DNA from: Streptomyces galbus
Lineage (GTDB): Bacteria > Actinomycetota > Actinomycetes > Streptomycetales > Streptomycetaceae
Direction of reading: 5' to 3'
NCBI RefSeq assembly: GCF_005280195.1
Contig: NZ_SZPR01000008.1
Span: 124,001-188,000, forward strand
Length of the DNA: 64,000 bases
Made by a program: the position numbers and the translations under genes. The notes under the pieces are model-generated. The model ran no database searches and had not been told where the DNA came from. It was given only the letters and a program-made list of their open reading frames with translations. This document shows, piece after piece, positions 62,661 to 64,000 of this stretch (positions within the stretch are counted from its first letter, which is position 1; every line of letters starts with the position of its first letter).

Positions 62661-63826
62661 CGCGGTACCTCGGCCGGCGCGGGAGCCCGGTCGTGCGGCG
62701 CTCCGTGCTCCGCGCCGTCCAGGGGCAGTTCGGCGTGCACGCGGAAGCCGCCGCCCGGGCGGGGCGCGGCCTCCAGGGTGCCGCCGAGGGCCGTGACGCG
62801 CTCGCGCATGCCGGTCAGGCCGATCCCGGGGACCGGCGGGCGGTCCGGGTCGGCGACGCCGTCGTCCTCGACGCGGACCGTCAACCGGTCGTCGTGGTAG
62901 GCGAGGTGCACGGCGACCTGGGCGGGCCCGGCGTGGCGGGCGGCGTTGGTCAGCGCCTCCTGGACGATCCGGTACGCGGCCCGCTCCACGGTCGCGTGCA
63001 GGGGGCGCTGCCTGCCGGTCACGGTCAGCGCGGCGGCGAGTCCGGCGGCGCGGGCGCGCTCCACGAGCAGCGCGGGCGTCCCGCTCGGCTCGTCGGTGCG
63101 CAACACCTCCAGGGTGGCGCGCAGTTCGCGCATCGCCTCACCGCTGGCCTCCTGGATGGCGAGCAGCGGGGCGGGCACCTCGTCGCCGCGTTTGCGGGCC
63201 AGGTGCACGGCGACCCCGGCCTGGAGCTTGACGATGGAGATGCTGTGGGTGAGCGAGTCGTGCAACTCGCGGGCGATGCGCAGCCGTTCCTCCCCGGCGC
63301 GGCGCAGCGCGGCCTCCTCACGGGTGCGTTCGGCCTCCAGGGCGCGCTGTTCGGTCTGGCGGAGGTAGGCCTGCCAGTTGCGGTCGGCGAGGCCGGTCAC
63401 GACGGCGCACAGGAACCAGCCGGCGAGCAGCGCGGTGCGCTCCAGCACCGTGTGCGTGCCGGGGCCGGTCGCGACGCACCCCGCGAGGTACACCGCGCCC
63501 GCGAGGGCCCCCGGACGCCGGTGCCCGGCGCGGGCCGCGGTGTGCACGGCGCCCAGGACGGGCAGGGCGGCCAGGGGGCCGGGGTGGGCGTGCAGCACGT
63601 GGGCCGTGCCGGCGGCGGTGGTGACGGCCAGCACGGCGCGCGGGGCGGTCCGGTAGCGGGCCAGCGCGGCGCAGGCGACGGCGAGCAGGACGACGTCGAG
63701 GGCCGTGGTGCCGGGGTCGCTCGCGGCGACACCGATGGTCAGCGCGCCCACCACGACGGCGAGGGACGCGTCGGTGATCCGCTCCCTCACCCTGTCCGGC
63801 AACCTCTTCGCCCCGAGCCCTCCCAT
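62657..63826 (-). CDS. Sensor histidine kinase (NarL-partner, HisKA_3 type)
   Basis: 389-residue membrane-bound sensor kinase. Four to six hydrophobic segments occupy residues about 20-150 with little extracellular loop, so the signal is probably sensed within the membrane. The HisKA_3 motif is ELHDSLTHSISIVKLQAGVA with the phospho-His at about 210; the ATPase has the N box EALTNAARHAG and G box DPDRPPVPGIGLTGMRERV. The partner response regulator follows with a four-base overlap but is frameshifted. ATG at 63826 is chosen over the GTG at 63835 because TAGGGT lies seven bases before it. An inverted repeat (63886-63903) lies upstream. Confidence 0.86.
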   Translation of the reverse strand: MGGLGAKRLPDRVRERITDASLAVVVGALTIGVAASDPGTTALDVVLLAVACAALARYRTAPRAVLAVTTAAGTAHVLHAHPGPLAALPVLGAVHTAARAGHRRPGALAGAVYLAGCVATGPGTHTVLERTALLAGWFLCAVVTGLADRNWQAYLRQTEQRALEAERTREEAALRRAGEERLRIARELHDSLTHSISIVKLQAGVAVHLARKRGDEVPAPLLAIQEASGEAMRELRATLEVLRTDEPSGTPALLVERARAAGLAAALTVTGRQRPLHATVERAAYRIVQEALTNAARHAGPAQVAVHLAYHDDRLTVRVEDDGVADPDRPPVPGIGLTGMRERVTALGGTLEAAPRPGGGFRVHAELPLDGAEHGAPHDRAPAPAEVPR

Positions 63827-63833
63827 GGTGCCC

Positions 63834-63839
63834 ACCCTA
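63834..63839 (-). promoter_or_regulatory. Leaderless -10 (TAGGGT) for the two-component operon
   Basis: TAGGGT on the minus strand ends seven bases before the ATG at 63826. Confidence 0.5.
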
Positions 63840-63885
63840 GGGGCCGTCGCCGACGGCGGCGTCCGCCCTGGGGACGGCTCCCGGA

Positions 63886-63903
63886 CTACTCCCGGGGAAG
63901 TAG
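63886..63903. promoter_or_regulatory. Inverted repeat CTACT-N8-AGTAG, autoregulation candidate
   Basis: Five-base arms 63886-63890 and 63899-63903 around CCCGGGGA, about 60 bases upstream of the kinase start, in the spacer shared with whatever lies to the right. It is AT-containing in very GC-rich DNA and could be the response-regulator binding site. Confidence 0.4.
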
Positions 63904-63993
63904 CCGGCGCCGGCTCCGGCTCCCGCGCAGGAGCGCCGATCCACTCCGGCCGTACGACGACCCGGGCCGCCTCCGGGGCGCAGGCTGCGGTCC

Positions 63994-64000
63994 ATGTCCA
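63994..64000 (+). other. Possible start of a divergent plus-strand gene (cut by edge)
   Basis: An ATG at 63994 follows CAGGCT by seven bases, the leaderless spacing seen elsewhere in this window. Only seven bases of the possible gene are visible, so its product cannot be judged. A gene divergent from the two-component operon would be a natural target of the regulator. Confidence 0.2.

Overview
The window is chromosomal DNA of a Streptomyces-type actinomycete. Support comes from the very high GC content, GTG/ATG starts with GGAGG-type ribosome sites, many leaderless genes, a gas-vesicle cluster in the order described for Streptomyces coelicolor (gvpO-A-F-G-Y-Z-J-L, here on the minus strand), a full ethylmalonyl-CoA (EMC) pathway operon, and lineage families such as DUF6233, the Rv2578c-type radical SAM protein and F420-dependent LLM oxidoreductases. 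I saw no tRNA, rRNA, CRISPR array, insertion sequence or phage block. It looks like ordinary chromosome with accessory housekeeping and stress genes.

Layout. 1-4.9 kb: gas-vesicle cluster, gvpL cut by the left edge, five genes chained by 4-base overlaps. 5-12 kb: LigD-type polymerase, transketolase, type II NADH dehydrogenase, a divergent F420 oxidoreductase, SDR and holin-like membrane protein; the divergent spacer carries sigma-B-like promoter matches. 12-21 kb: VOC protein, DUF5107/TPR protein, DUF6204, GNAT, LapA-like protein, then a four-gene peptidase operon (M55, M20, S9, S66). 21-27.7 kb: methyltransferase, SpoIIE-type phosphatase with its own kinase-like domain, and a 14-TM transporter fused to three carboxypeptidase-regulatory-like domains. 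27.9-32.3 kb: Rv2578c-type radical SAM gene behind a LexA-like box, DUF6233, secreted tripeptidyl aminopeptidase, RidA, HEAT protein. 32.6-42 kb: EMC block: a double 3-hydroxyacyl-CoA dehydrogenase, a TetR regulator, then ccr-ecm-mcl-mch-mcd. 42-43.6 kb: psd-pssA phospholipid genes. 43.7-50.7 kb: XRE regulator, glycerate kinase, ADP-ribosylglycohydrolase, NUDIX, VapB-like protein, Sir2, a 162-bp inverted-repeat element, and an ogt/Ada-AlkA repair pair. 50.8-57.5 kb: DUF7144 protein, dihydrolipoyl dehydrogenase, Tat-exported GH2 galactosidase with a LamG insertion, macrodomain. 57.6-64 kb: phytoene-desaturase-like oxidoreductase, inositol-phosphatase family protein, gamma-glutamyltransferase-like protein, and a two-component system whose response regulator is frameshifted.

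How the genes fit together. The EMC block converts crotonyl-CoA and CO2 through ethylmalonyl-, methylsuccinyl-, mesaconyl- and methylmalyl-CoA to glyoxylate and propionyl-CoA, and supplies extender units for polyketides. The Sir2, ADP-ribosylglycohydrolase, NUDIX and macrodomain genes within 12 kb are all families that make or remove ADP-ribose derivatives. The peptidase operon is consistent with turnover of D-amino-acid or wall peptides.

Most notable observations: the stop-codon-sharing 26-bp inverted-repeat element at 48579-48740; the response-regulator frameshift near 62100; the LexA-like box at 27846; the recurrent leaderless promoter pattern; the transporter/CarboxypepD_reg fusion; and possible RNA hairpin control in the gvpO-gvpA region. 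I did not find a clearly unprecedented multi-gene system.
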